Assembly: GCA_964250215.1 (NCBI GenBank)
Contig: CAXUEX010000001.1
Coordinates: 10,898-74,897, forward strand
Direction: 5' to 3'
Length of the DNA stretch: 64,000 nt
Source of the DNA: DAIDJM01 sp964250215
GTDB lineage: Bacteria > Pseudomonadota > Alphaproteobacteria > Acetobacterales > Acetobacteraceae
Part shown: piece after piece, positions 56,039 to 64,000 of the stretch
Position numbering within the stretch: the first letter of the stretch is position 1
Layout: every line of letters starts with the position of its first letter
Notes under the pieces: generated by a model
Databases searched by the model: none
The model's input: the letters and a program-made list of their open reading frames with translations, nothing else
Told to the model about the DNA's origin: nothing
Translations under genes and position numbers: made by a program

Positions 56039-57574
56039 GTGATCCGCAAATCCGTTCTGCTCGCGCTGGCGCTTTCCGGCTGCAATGTCGGCCCTGATTG
56101 GCACGCGCCGCATTTCTTCTCGCCGGCGTCGTGGTTTGCGTCGCGGCCGAAACCACCGGCCACCGTGCTGGTGAGCGAGCCGGTGCCGGAGCCGGTGGAT
56201 CCGAACTGGTGGAAGCTCTTCCACGATGCCGAACTTACTTCGCTGGAGCAGCGCGTGGCGGCGGCGAACCTGAATGTGCGCATCAACACGATCCGGCTCG
56301 CCGAAAGCCGTTCGCAGCGGCAGATCACGGGCGCTGACCAGTTCCCCACATTGCAGACCGATGGTAGCTACACGCGCGAGAAGCCGAGCCAGAAAGGCGT
56401 TCTGAGCCTGTTTTCGGCCGGTGGGGGCACCAGCTTCGGCAGCCAGGGCAGCCAGGCAAACGGCCTAACCGGGTCGCAGGGGGGCATTCCGAATTTTTCC
56501 GGCATCGGGCAGCCGTTCAATCTGTGGCAATACGGGTTCGACGCTTCCTGGGAATTGGATCTGTGGGGCCGCGTGCGCCGCGAGGTGGAGGGGGCGGATG
56601 CTTCCGTGGAAGCGTCGGCCGATGCGCGGCGCAATGCGCTGCTCTCGGTTGTGGCCGAAGTGGCGCGCGACTACCTGCAACTGCGCGGCATCCAGACGCA
56701 GTTGCGGATTGCCAACGACAACATTGCCACCGCCCAGCAGAGCCTGGATCTGACGCGGGCGCGCTACATCGGCGGGCTGACCACCGAGCTGGATGTGGCG
56801 AACGCGGCAACCCAGCTTTCGTCGAACCAGGCGCAAGTGCCGCAACTGGAGCAGCAGGAGGCGCAGCAGATCAATGCGCTGAGTTTCCTGTTGGGCGAAG
56901 CGCCAAATGCGTTGCGCGCGGAACTGGAAACGCCGCAAGCCGTGCCGCCCGTGCCGCCGCGTGTGCCGATCGGGCTGCCATCGGAACTCGCGCGCCGGCG
57001 GCCCGATATCCGCCAGGCGGAGGCGCAACTGCACTCCGCCACAGCGGATATCGGCGTGGCTGTGGCGGATTTCTATCCGAAGATCACGCTGGATGGCTCG
57101 GTGGGCTTGCAGGCGCTGAAGTTCAAGGATCTCGGCAATTGGGCGGCGCGGCAATACGGGCTGGGGCCCACGATCACCCTGCCGATCTTCGAGGGCGGCC
57201 GGCTGCGGGCGACGCTGGAATTGCGCCGCGTGGAGCAGCAGGAAGCGGCGCTGAATTATCAGCAAACCGTGCTGCAGGCTTGGCACGACGTGGATAACGC
57301 GCTCACCGCCTATGCCGCCGAGCAGCATCGGCGCGATGCGCTGGCCAATGCGGTGAGCGAAAGCCGGCGCGCGCTCTTTCTGGCGCAGGAACGCTACCGT
57401 CAGGGCGTGGCGGATTTCCTGAATGTGCTGGATGCGGAGCGTGCGGTGTTGCAGGCGGAACAGGCGCTTGCCGATAGCACCACCACGGTCTCGCAGAATT
57501 TGGTGCAGCTCTACAAGGCGCTCGGCGGTGGGTGGGAGACGAGTTTTCCGGTGCGGGAGGTGGCAATAAAGTGA
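56039..57574 (+). CDS. TolC/OprM-type outer-membrane efflux lipoprotein
   Basis: 511 aa. GTG start with AAGGAG nine bases upstream. Lipoprotein signal IRKSVLLALALSGC with lipobox LSGC (Cys15). Two OEP repeats follow: NWWKLFHDAELTSLEQRVAAAN, WELDLWGRVRREVEGADASV, RARYIGGLTTELDVANAAT and ERYRQGVADFLNVLDAERAVL. The NodT/OprM phrase LPSELARRRPDIRQAEAQL is present as ELARRRPDIRQAEAQLHSAT. It forms the outer-membrane duct of a tripartite pump. No adaptor or RND pump gene is next to it; the adaptor at the left window edge is 55 kb away. Likely controlled by the divergent TetR. Confidence 0.94.
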   Translation: MIRKSVLLALALSGCNVGPDWHAPHFFSPASWFASRPKPPATVLVSEPVPEPVDPNWWKLFHDAELTSLEQRVAAANLNVRINTIRLAESRSQRQITGADQFPTLQTDGSYTREKPSQKGVLSLFSAGGGTSFGSQGSQANGLTGSQGGIPNFSGIGQPFNLWQYGFDASWELDLWGRVRREVEGADASVEASADARRNALLSVVAEVARDYLQLRGIQTQLRIANDNIATAQQSLDLTRARYIGGLTTELDVANAATQLSSNQAQVPQLEQQEAQQINALSFLLGEAPNALRAELETPQAVPPVPPRVPIGLPSELARRRPDIRQAEAQLHSATADIGVAVADFYPKITLDGSVGLQALKFKDLGNWAARQYGLGPTITLPIFEGGRLRATLELRRVEQQEAALNYQQTVLQAWHDVDNALTAYAAEQHRRDALANAVSESRRALFLAQERYRQGVADFLNVLDAERAVLQAEQALADSTTTVSQNLVQLYKALGGGWETSFPVREVAIK

Positions 57575-57580
57575 GCAAGC

Positions 57581-57622
57581 ATGTTCTTTCTTGAAAGAAA
57601 GAACCAAAGAACTTTCATTTAT
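57581..57622. repeat. Palindromic intergenic repeat, copy D
   Basis: Minus strand ATGAAAGTTCTTTG, then stem GTTCTTTCTT-TC-AAGAAAGAAC (57583-57604). It lies between the convergent outer-membrane factor and methyltransferase genes and touches the stop codon of the latter. Confidence 0.75.
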
Positions 57623-58173
57623 AGGCGGGGGAGCAGGCTGCCTACTTTGGTGCTGTAGGCGGTGTAGTCTGCGCCGAAGGCTTCTTGCATGAATTGCTCC
57701 TCGATGCCGATCTTTTGCACAAAACCCACAAGAACTAGCGCGAAGCCGGCAAGCGCCCGCCATGCATCGATTGCCAGCACATTGCCCAGCATCGCCAGCA
57801 GCAGGCCGGAATAGATCGGGTGGCGCACGATCCCGTAGGGGCCCTTGCGCACCAGCTCGTGGCCCCGCTTCAGCGTGACGGTGCCGCTCCAATTGCCGGC
57901 GATCGTGAGCCTGGCCCAGATCGCGAAGGCAAGCCCGGCCAGAACCAGCGCCGCGGCCGCCGGGGCAAACAGGGCCAGCCTGGGCAGCATCGCGGAATCC
58001 AGGACGGGCCAGCCAGTGCGCTGCACCATCAGCAGCGCACCGATCACCACGGGCGCCGTGTGCCGCGCGCGCGATGCGGCCGGTTCCCGGCGTGCGGTGG
58101 CCTTCGTGCGCAGGCTCAAGGCGATCCACAGCAGCAGCCATGAAATCCAGCAGAGGCGGATGAAGGCGATCAT
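57619..58173 (-). CDS. Isoprenylcysteine-methyltransferase-like (ICMT/PEMT) membrane enzyme
   Basis: 184 aa, four to five membrane helices. The C-terminal catalytic core is GHELVRKGPYGIVRHPIYSG, then IEEQFMQEAFGADYTAYSTKV, the RHPxY ... EE pattern of ICMT/PEMT family SAM methyltransferases. Bacterial members methylate unknown, probably lipid or isoprenoid-linked, substrates. The ATG overlaps the GT2 stop (ATGA), placing it as the last gene of the glycan-modification operon. A substrate such as a polyprenyl-linked sugar is a speculation from context. Confidence 0.87.
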   Translation of the reverse strand: MIAFIRLCWISWLLLWIALSLRTKATARREPAASRARHTAPVVIGALLMVQRTGWPVLDSAMLPRLALFAPAAAALVLAGLAFAIWARLTIAGNWSGTVTLKRGHELVRKGPYGIVRHPIYSGLLLAMLGNVLAIDAWRALAGFALVLVGFVQKIGIEEQFMQEAFGADYTAYSTKVGSLLPRL

Positions 58174-59108
58174 CGGCCGGACGAAAAATCCGGCGCCGGA
58201 ACACCGAGATAGGCCAGCCGTTTTATCTCTCGCCGGCCGCGCGCCACACTGTCCAGGATCAGGCCGCAGGCGAGGGAGAGAAACGACAGCATCACCAGGC
58301 AGGCGGCGACAATGGCGGTGGGCAGGCGCGGCACCAGGCCGGTCGCCAGGAATTGCAGCACCACGGGAATGCCGAACGCGACGCCGGCCAGGAACAGCAG
58401 CGCGCCGACGAGCGAGAAGAACGGGATCGGCCGTTCATCCTTCACCAGCAGCAGGATCAGCCGCAGGATGCGCGCGCCGTCCCGGAACGTGCGCAGCTTG
58501 CTCGCCGAACCTTCCTGGCGTTCGCGATAGCGGCAGCGCACCTCGCCCACCGGCATCCGGAGCTGCAGCGCGTGCACCGTGAATTCCGTCTCGGTTTCAA
58601 AACCGCCGGCGAGCGCGGGGAAGGATTTCACGAAGCGCCGGGAAAACACGCGGTAGCCGGAAAGCATGTCGCTGACCTCGGCGCCGAACAGGCGCGCGAC
58701 CAGCCCCGTGAGCAACCGGTTGCCGAACACATGGCCGCGCCGGTAGGCGGCACTCGCCTCGCCCTCGCGGCAGCCGGTTACCATATCCAGCCGGCGCCGG
58801 ATCGCCAATTCCAGCATGGCGGGCGCGGCGGACGCATCGTAGGTGCCGTCTCCATCCACCAGAACATAGTAATCGGCCTCGATATCCGCGAACATCCGGC
58901 GCACCACGTGGCCTTTGCCCTGCAGCGCTTCGTGGCCCACCTCGGCGCCGGCCGCGCGGGCGTGCACGACGGTGTCGTCGGTGGAGTTGTTGTCATAGGC
59001 ATGGATTATTGCCTGCGGCAGCGCCTTTTGGAAATCGGCGACCACGCTGGCGATGGCCACCGCTTCGTTGTGGCAGGGCACCAGAACCGCGATGCGGGGC
59101 ACGCTCAT
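58170..59108 (-). CDS. GtrB-like GT2 polyprenyl-phosphate glycosyltransferase
   Basis: 312 aa. GT-A domain: IAVLVPCHNEAVAIASVV, HAYDNNSTDDTVVHAR, and YYVLVDGDGTYDASAAP with the DGD metal motif. DMLSGYRVFSRRFVKSFPAL is like dolichyl/polyprenyl-phosphate sugar synthases. Two C-terminal membrane helices (FFSLVGALLFLAGVAFGIPVV and IVAACLVMLSFLSLACGLIL) match GtrB/ArnC architecture. It loads a sugar on undecaprenyl phosphate at the cytoplasmic face. Start ATG overlaps the gtrA stop. Confidence 0.9.
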   Translation of the reverse strand: MSVPRIAVLVPCHNEAVAIASVVADFQKALPQAIIHAYDNNSTDDTVVHARAAGAEVGHEALQGKGHVVRRMFADIEADYYVLVDGDGTYDASAAPAMLELAIRRRLDMVTGCREGEASAAYRRGHVFGNRLLTGLVARLFGAEVSDMLSGYRVFSRRFVKSFPALAGGFETETEFTVHALQLRMPVGEVRCRYRERQEGSASKLRTFRDGARILRLILLLVKDERPIPFFSLVGALLFLAGVAFGIPVVLQFLATGLVPRLPTAIVAACLVMLSFLSLACGLILDSVARGRREIKRLAYLGVPAPDFSSGR

Positions 59109-59563
59109 CGGAACACCACCCGGCGGGTGAGAAAGAAATTCACGAACATGCCGGCCACCGCCCCGGCCGCCACCGGCAGCACCAGATGCGCGCGGCAGGC
59201 CGGCACGGTGGCCACCAGCAGAAAATAGGTGCCGCGGTTGAGCACGAAGCCGAATATATTGGCGAGGAAGAACCGGGCCCATTGCCGGTGCGGCGCATCA
59301 TGCGCGTGCCCGCGATAGGTCCATGCACGGTTCAAGCTCCAGTTGATGCTGATGACGATGACGTAGGAGAGCAGCCCGGCGGCGTATGGGCCGATCCAGG
59401 GCGCGGTGGCGTACACGATCGAGCTGTCGCAGACGAAGCCGAACACGCCGATGGTGGCGAATTGCGCGAACTGGCGCAGCAGCAGGCGGTTGTTCTCGGC
59501 GGCGAGAAGATTCCGAAGGTGCAAGACAAGGCTGCCGGGCCGGTGCGGTGGTGCGGCGCTCAT
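59105..59563 (-). CDS. GtrA family flippase
   Basis: 152 aa, four membrane helices: FAQFATIGVFGFVCDSSIVY, AAGLLSYVIVISINWSLNRAWTY, WARFFLANIFGFVLNRGTYFLL and VAAGAVAGMFVNFFLTRRVVF. This is the GtrA/DPMS flippase fold, with the NWSLNRxWTY and NFxxxRxxVF motifs. It probably flips the polyprenyl-phosphate sugar made by the adjacent GtrB-like enzyme. Both ends overlap neighbours as ATGA. Confidence 0.9.
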   Translation of the reverse strand: MSAAPPHRPGSLVLHLRNLLAAENNRLLLRQFAQFATIGVFGFVCDSSIVYATAPWIGPYAAGLLSYVIVISINWSLNRAWTYRGHAHDAPHRQWARFFLANIFGFVLNRGTYFLLVATVPACRAHLVLPVAAGAVAGMFVNFFLTRRVVFR

Positions 59564-61128
59564 GGCGAGAGTTCACTTTGGCTCGGAGGCGGTGGACTTG
59601 GCGGGCCGGGGGGAGAGCGCGGCCGCGCGGCCGGCCGATTGGGAGAAGTTGGCGACCTTGTTTTGAGAGCTCGCCAAGAACGAGGGCCTTCAAAGCGGGG
59701 CCAGATATAGATAATAGAAAGCAACAGTCCGGCGATTGCCGACCAGCTGCCCGTCTTGGCCATACGTTTGCGCCAAACCTCGCCGGTCGGCCGGTCCGCT
59801 TGCTGTAGGCTCGCCGGGAGAATTTGCGCTCTGGTAGCCTGCCGCAGCAAGAGCCCGAGCGCCTCGGCGGAAGGGTAGGGCAGGCTGGCACCTGGGCGGC
59901 GCAGAGCCGCCATGTCCCCGGTCCGCAAGTAGCTTGCTACGCTGGCCGAGGCCATTGCGTCGAAGTGCCGCTTGTTGGCGATGCCGGCCGCCAGATCGGG
60001 CACCCGGTGCAGCAGCGCGAACATCAGTACGCCTGCCCAGCCGAGCGCAAACGCCACCGTCGGCGCGGTGTTCGAATGCAGCTTCATGAGCCGGAGCAGG
60101 CAGGCCAAGTTCAACAGCGGCTCCAGCACCAGGAACACCGTGTAGCGGGATTCGACGGGCGCGGGGGCCCGGCCGTAGCCGAGCGCCGCAGCTACTGCGC
60201 CGCACCAAAGCGCTAAGCCCACCACCGTCCAAAAGCAGCCATCCCGCAGCGCGGGTTGCGGGGCAGTCCGGCCGACATACACGAGCACCGGCAACCAGCC
60301 GAGCGGCGGCCAGCTTGGTGGCAAAGGCCAAGTCAGGACCACGCGGGCGGCGTGCAGGAAATCGGCCGCGGAACGTGCCTTCAGGCCGACATTCGCGGGT
60401 GCCGCGGGGGTTGTGATCAACAGCAGCGCGATCAGCACAACCAGCAAACTCAATGCCGCGAAGCCGCGGACCGGCGTGCGGCCGCGTAGATCGCGCAAAG
60501 CGATCACTCCGGCTGCCGATGCCAGTGTCGTGGCAGCGCCCGCGAAGCACAGCACGCCCAACGCGGCACACAGCACCCCCACCCAGAAGCCGCCTCGATC
60601 GGGCGTGTTCCGGCCGATCAACGCCAACGCCGCCGCAGCCAATAGCAACGTGAGATAGAGCTGGGAACAGAAACCCCAAGAAGCCGCCTGCCAATCAAAC
60701 GGGATTGCGAACAACGCGCTACCCCCGGCCAGCAGCAACAATCGCCGGGACGAGTCGAGCCCCCGGGCAAGCTCGCGCAGCAGCAGCGCCGCGCCCGCGC
60801 TGATCATCAGTTGGTTGAGCAGGATTTCCGTCAGCACATGCCATTCCCGGCCACGCGCCAGGAACAGCCCGAGGTCGATCAGCCGCGTCGCGACAATGCG
60901 GTGTTCGTTGTGCGGCGCAAACAGGTCGGCGGCACGCAATCTGCCATCAGAGAAGGGCAGCAGCAGATTTTGCAGGTCTGCATACCATTCGTCCCAGAAC
61001 GGAATGTCCGTTGCACAAGCGGCCACTACGTGCAGTCGCGCTCCCAGGATCACCAGAAAGCTGGCGGCATAAACGAAGGCAAATGGCCGGCGCGTTGCGG
61101 CGCGCATGCGGATCGGGGCCGACCGCAC
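59560..61128 (-). CDS. Polytopic membrane protein, putative GT-C type transferase
   Basis: 522 aa with about 10-11 membrane helices and a Pro/Ser-rich tail of some 40 residues (RPAARPRSPPGPPSPPPPSQ). After helix 1 (AFVYAASFLVILGARLHVVAA) a loop carries IPFWDEWYADLQNLLLPFSD and LFAPHNEHRIVATRLIDL. This acidic loop placement resembles the catalytic loop of GT-C enzymes and the serotype-specific third gene of gtr cassettes. I do not recognise a named family. Start could be GTG at 61128 (two bases after the upstream stop) or ATG at 61107. The role as sugar transferase on the periplasmic side is inferred from gtrA-gtrB adjacency. Confidence 0.65.
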   Translation of the reverse strand: MRSAPIRMRAATRRPFAFVYAASFLVILGARLHVVAACATDIPFWDEWYADLQNLLLPFSDGRLRAADLFAPHNEHRIVATRLIDLGLFLARGREWHVLTEILLNQLMISAGAALLLRELARGLDSSRRLLLLAGGSALFAIPFDWQAASWGFCSQLYLTLLLAAAALALIGRNTPDRGGFWVGVLCAALGVLCFAGAATTLASAAGVIALRDLRGRTPVRGFAALSLLVVLIALLLITTPAAPANVGLKARSAADFLHAARVVLTWPLPPSWPPLGWLPVLVYVGRTAPQPALRDGCFWTVVGLALWCGAVAAALGYGRAPAPVESRYTVFLVLEPLLNLACLLRLMKLHSNTAPTVAFALGWAGVLMFALLHRVPDLAAGIANKRHFDAMASASVASYLRTGDMAALRRPGASLPYPSAEALGLLLRQATRAQILPASLQQADRPTGEVWRKRMAKTGSWSAIAGLLLSIIYIWPRFEGPRSWRALKTRSPTSPNRPAARPRSPPGPPSPPPPSQSELSP

Positions 61129-61130
61129 GA

Positions 61131-62303
61131 TCAGGCCGCGGAGTGCATGTGGGCTTCCGGTTTTGTGTCTGCCGCGCGCGGGTCGGGCTCCGGCCCCACC
61201 GCAAGGCCGCGCGCCGCGGCAAGGCCCCGCGCTCGAAACGGCAGCTCCAGGCAGCGATAGTTCAGTTCACTCAGCACGGCCAGAAGGGTGGCGGCGATAA
61301 GCAGCAGCAGCGGCCCGTCCCCGCGCCTTTCATGCGGCGAAATGTGGCGCCAGATCTCCCGCGCCAAGTAGAAGGCCGGGATGTGGATAAGATATATTGC
61401 GTAGGAACGCGTGCCGACCCAAAGGATGACGCGCTTTATGCCGCAGTCGGGGCACAGATAGTCGCGGTTGTAGGAGGCGATGAATACCAGCGCCACCGAG
61501 AGCAGCGCGATCACGTCGATTTTGGAGAGGTTGATGTGTTCGCGAATCGGGGCCAGCGACGCAATCATGCCCAACAGCAGCAGCAGCACGACAAGGCGCG
61601 CCGGCCAGAAACGGCGCAGAAACACCGGCTCGGCCACCACGTAGGCTGGCGTCTCGCTGAAAAGCGCCAGCAGGACGCCGAGCAGGATGGCGTGCACCCG
61701 GAACATCATCAGCCATGGCGTTTCTGGCCGCAAGAAAACGAAGGCGAGCCCGAGCCCGAGCACAATCGGCAGCCGCTTGCCGGCAAGAAAGGCCGCGATC
61801 GGCAATGCAAAATAGAATTGCTCCTCCAGCGACAGGCTCCAGTATGGCGCGGTCGGCCCGTAAGCATAGTTCTGGAAAGCGTCGGCCTCGCGCACGTTGG
61901 CAAGGCTCAGCATCGCCGCTATCGTCGATTCGAAATTTGTGTGGAACGTTGCGAACAAGCCGGTGCGGTTGAGGAATACTGACGCGAACAGCACGAACGC
62001 AAGCCAGAACCAAGCCGACGGCAGCAACCGGAACGCACGCCGGACCCAGAAGATGATTACCGCGCGGAAGAACGCCGTATGGTCCGGCACGGCGCGCAAG
62101 GTGGGGATGAGCGTGCGCGCGATGACGAAGCCGGAGATTGCGAAGAACAGGTCCACGCCCGGCCAGAAATCGAAATAATACGTGACGATGTGGTCCCAGG
62201 TCGGCACCGTCCACGAGATCAGATTGTCGCGCGCGTGATAGATCAGCACGCCCAATACGGCGATGCCCCGCAGGAACTCGATGTCCTTGATCCTGTGGCC
62301 CAT
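61131..62303 (-). CDS. Acyltransferase 3 (OafA/YrhL-like) membrane protein
   Basis: 390 aa, about 10 membrane helices. The opening DIEFLRGIAVLGVLIYHA (catalytic His) with WPGVDLFFAISGFVIARTL and FWVRRAFRLLPSAWFWL (R-x-x-R-L-x-P) is diagnostic of acyltransferase family 3. WSLSLEEQFYFALPIAAFLA is the second signature. These enzymes O-acetylate LPS O-antigen, peptidoglycan or small molecules. It heads the five-gene glycan-modification operon and is divergent from the GT-C gene. Start fixed at the ATG before GHRIKDIEFLRG; upstream frame is rejected. Confidence 0.92.
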   Translation of the reverse strand: MGHRIKDIEFLRGIAVLGVLIYHARDNLISWTVPTWDHIVTYYFDFWPGVDLFFAISGFVIARTLIPTLRAVPDHTAFFRAVIIFWVRRAFRLLPSAWFWLAFVLFASVFLNRTGLFATFHTNFESTIAAMLSLANVREADAFQNYAYGPTAPYWSLSLEEQFYFALPIAAFLAGKRLPIVLGLGLAFVFLRPETPWLMMFRVHAILLGVLLALFSETPAYVVAEPVFLRRFWPARLVVLLLLLGMIASLAPIREHINLSKIDVIALLSVALVFIASYNRDYLCPDCGIKRVILWVGTRSYAIYLIHIPAFYLAREIWRHISPHERRGDGPLLLLIAATLLAVLSELNYRCLELPFRARGLAAARGLAVGPEPDPRAADTKPEAHMHSAA

Positions 62304-62485
62304 CGGTGGGCGTCCTGCCCGGTAAGCGCGACCTTGGCAAGCCGGCCGGCGCAAACGGCAGCCTCCGCTTCGCCTCCATGGTCACGCGGCGGCCCTGGAC
62401 GAGGGCTTCGGCGCCCTGTATCAGGCCCGCTTTGCGCGCCCGCTTCCTTCTTCGAGACGCGCGGCCAACTCGTTATGGGACGGCA

Positions 62486-63898
62486 GTGAATCTGAGAAAT
62501 CAAGATGCCGCAGCGATCGTGGCCGCGGCCGTGGCGATCGCGGCGGCGCTGTTCGTTCGGCTCGCTCTCGCGTTCGAATATCCGCTGCCATGGGGCGACG
62601 AGGCGGCGTTCCTGTCCCAGGCCGTCGCGCTTGCCCATCATGGCACGCTTTATGTCGAGGCACTCAATCCCGACCGCATCCTGATGTGGATGCCGCCAGG
62701 CTACATGGTGGTTACCGCGGCGTTCTTCAAAATCTTTGGCTACAGTTTCGCCTTCGCTCGCTGGCTCTCCACCATCTTCTATATGGGTTTTGCGCTCGTC
62801 GCAATCCGGCTCACCCTGCCGCACGTCAAAGGATTTCCGAAGCTGTTGGTGCTGATTGCTGCGATAACAGTATTCGTCACGCCATATGTTCTTTTCATCG
62901 CCAATATTGCCCGCATGGAAAGCCTTTTTGCACTCGGCGTAGCGTTATCACTCATGCTCGCCATCGCAAACCGGCCGGTGCTGGGCGGCAGCATCGTCCT
63001 CGCGCTGCTTACCGTGCACCCCAATGCCGTATATTTCTTTATGCCCTATGGCATTTTCGGGCTCGTCTGCCTGGTTCGGCGCGAGCGGCCAAGGTTTGGC
63101 GCGGCCGAAGCGGTTGCCACCGTGGCGGCGTTCTTGGTGCTGCTGATGTATGCCGCTTTCGCGGTGGCGCAGCGCGCCGGGTTTGTCTACGATATGCGGT
63201 GGCAGTTCGCGCTCAAAGCTGTGCAGCCCTTTGTAGGCACCACGCTGGAAATCGTCGTCCTGCTGCTCATGGCGCTGCTTGCCCTCGCGCAGCTTTTCTA
63301 CTTTCGTCAGCTCAACCGGCAAGTCTGGCTGACGCTCTACGGCGTAAGCTTCTTTTTCATGCCGCTCTATGGTCAGACGATGGTTTATCGTTTCGGCTAT
63401 TCCGTGAGCCTGCTGCTGGTGATGGCAAGCCTTGCGGCGACCGTGCCGGTGCTGCCGCTTCGCACGACGCGTCTGGCGGCGATCGCTGCGTGCTTGTTTC
63501 TGCTGTGGGATCTTGGGCAGTTCGCCACCGTGCCTGCGCCTAACACGGCGCCGGTCCCGATACTGGCCAGCAAGCGCGTGATTTCGCGCGGCGACCTGAA
63601 AATGGTGCATCGTTTCATCCGCGGCCTGCCGCCCGGCACGGCGGTTTCGTTCGCCTGGGGATTCAACGGTATCGAGCCGTTCTTCTTCAACGATTTTGAC
63701 GCCTCCGGCGCGCATTGGACAATGCACACCCACGGCGCAACCGTGGGGCTGCCCGAGCGTCGCGCCGACTGGCGGATCACCTGTGACAGTTCGCTTTACG
63801 CGCCGATGATTGGGCCGAATTTCGATTTCGACTACAAGCGCGTAGGCGCCGACAGCGGTTGCAAGATTGTGCGTTGGCAAAGTTCCAAACCGTCTTGA
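62486..63898 (+). CDS. GT-C (GT39/PMT-like) membrane glycosyltransferase
   Basis: 470 aa, about 10-11 membrane helices. GTG start before a first helix (AAAIVAAAVAIAAALFVRLAL). The first loop carries YPLPWGDEAAFLSQAVALAHHG, where the D-E pair matches the catalytic acidic motif of ArnT/PMT enzymes. The C-terminal soluble part (MVHRFIRGLPPGTAVSFAWG onward) is periplasmic. These enzymes use polyprenyl-phosphate sugars as donors outside the cytoplasm. The frame extends upstream but overlaps the divergent acyltransferase. Acceptor unknown. Confidence 0.78.
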   Translation: MNLRNQDAAAIVAAAVAIAAALFVRLALAFEYPLPWGDEAAFLSQAVALAHHGTLYVEALNPDRILMWMPPGYMVVTAAFFKIFGYSFAFARWLSTIFYMGFALVAIRLTLPHVKGFPKLLVLIAAITVFVTPYVLFIANIARMESLFALGVALSLMLAIANRPVLGGSIVLALLTVHPNAVYFFMPYGIFGLVCLVRRERPRFGAAEAVATVAAFLVLLMYAAFAVAQRAGFVYDMRWQFALKAVQPFVGTTLEIVVLLLMALLALAQLFYFRQLNRQVWLTLYGVSFFFMPLYGQTMVYRFGYSVSLLLVMASLAATVPVLPLRTTRLAAIAACLFLLWDLGQFATVPAPNTAPVPILASKRVISRGDLKMVHRFIRGLPPGTAVSFAWGFNGIEPFFFNDFDASGAHWTMHTHGATVGLPERRADWRITCDSSLYAPMIGPNFDFDYKRVGADSGCKIVRWQSSKPS

Positions 63899-63920
63899 GC
63901 GCCGCCGCACGTCAATTCCC

Positions 63921-64000
63921 TCAGCCGTGCAGCCAGATCCAGCCTGCCCAGATTGCCGCAGCCAGGTACGGCCCGAACGGCAGCCGCCACGCGAGCTTAG
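63921..64000 (-). CDS. Prepilin peptidase, 3' end only (partial)
   Basis: Only the last 26 codons are inside the window. They read KLAWRLPFGPYLAAAIWAGW then IWLHG and stop. The phrase LPFGPYLA with a final membrane helix is the usual C-terminus of type 4 prepilin peptidases (A24, PilD/GspO), which cleave and methylate prepilins. Too short for a firm call. Confidence 0.55.
   Translation of the reverse strand, partial: KLAWRLPFGPYLAAAIWAGWIWLHG

Overview
The window is 64 kb of GC-rich bacterial chromosome holding 58 protein-coding genes. One 100-base assembly gap lies at 1018-1117, and the genes at both window edges are cut. Genes are packed tightly: start-stop overlaps of the ATGA, GTGA and TGATG type are very common, GTG starts are frequent, and no gene-free stretch exceeds 300 bases. 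I see no tRNA, rRNA, insertion sequence, prophage or CRISPR. High GC, a glnB-glnA pair with a sigma-54-type promoter, an mdh-sucC-sucD operon, a psp operon driven by a divergent pspF, a GlnB-type PII and AT-rich palindromic repeats between genes point to an alphaproteobacterium. Rhodospirillales/Acetobacteraceae is my best guess, but that is inference.

Layout. 1-1017: 3' part of an RND efflux adaptor, then the gap. 1244-3790: a TPR protein with an uncharacterised C-terminal domain, divergent from inositol-1-phosphate synthase. 10224-3932 (minus): seven overlapping genes (CgeB-like glycosyltransferase, nucleotidyltransferase, CmoB-like methyltransferase, rearranged glycosidase, GT4, BioF2-type acyltransferase, methyltransferase), apparently one glycan-synthesis unit. 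12240-10306: acetyl-CoA synthetase. 13560-12358 and 16702-13742: two secreted proteins. 16774-19153: SWIB protein, maleylacetoacetate isomerase, CNNM/CorC-type membrane protein. 19303-24491: tandem PstS/DING-like binding proteins, then a DUF1800-DUF1501 pair.

33047-24468 (minus): spermidine dehydrogenase, aminobutyraldehyde dehydrogenase, a four-gene polyamine ABC transporter, CsaA and a Bcr/CflA exporter. This forms a coherent polyamine uptake and catabolism operon. 38348-33099 (minus): DUF1302 protein, YCF48-like propeller and an RND/MMPL exporter. 38602-43604: ClpP paralogue, small acidic protein, phosphatidylserine decarboxylase, glmU-glmS. 45492-43633: glnB-glnA. 45587-46780: aminotransferase. 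49861-46781: mdh-sucC-sucD. 50974-52660: pspF divergent from a small membrane gene and pspABC.

52730-57574: sulfotransferase-like protein, PQQ-type propeller, TetR regulator divergent from a TolC/OprM-type outer-membrane factor with a 23-bp operator-like palindrome between them. 62303-57619 (minus): acyltransferase, polytopic membrane protein, GtrA flippase, GtrB-like GT2 and an isoprenylcysteine-methyltransferase-like enzyme, resembling an O-antigen modification cassette. 62486-63898: GT-C type glycosyltransferase. The right edge carries the last codons of a probable prepilin peptidase.

The points most worth a second look are the glycosidase whose TIM-barrel halves are in swapped order inside the seven-gene glycan locus, a family of palindromic intergenic repeats found at four places, the tandem DING-like proteins beside DUF1800/DUF1501, and a small membrane protein at the head of the sigma-54 psp operon.
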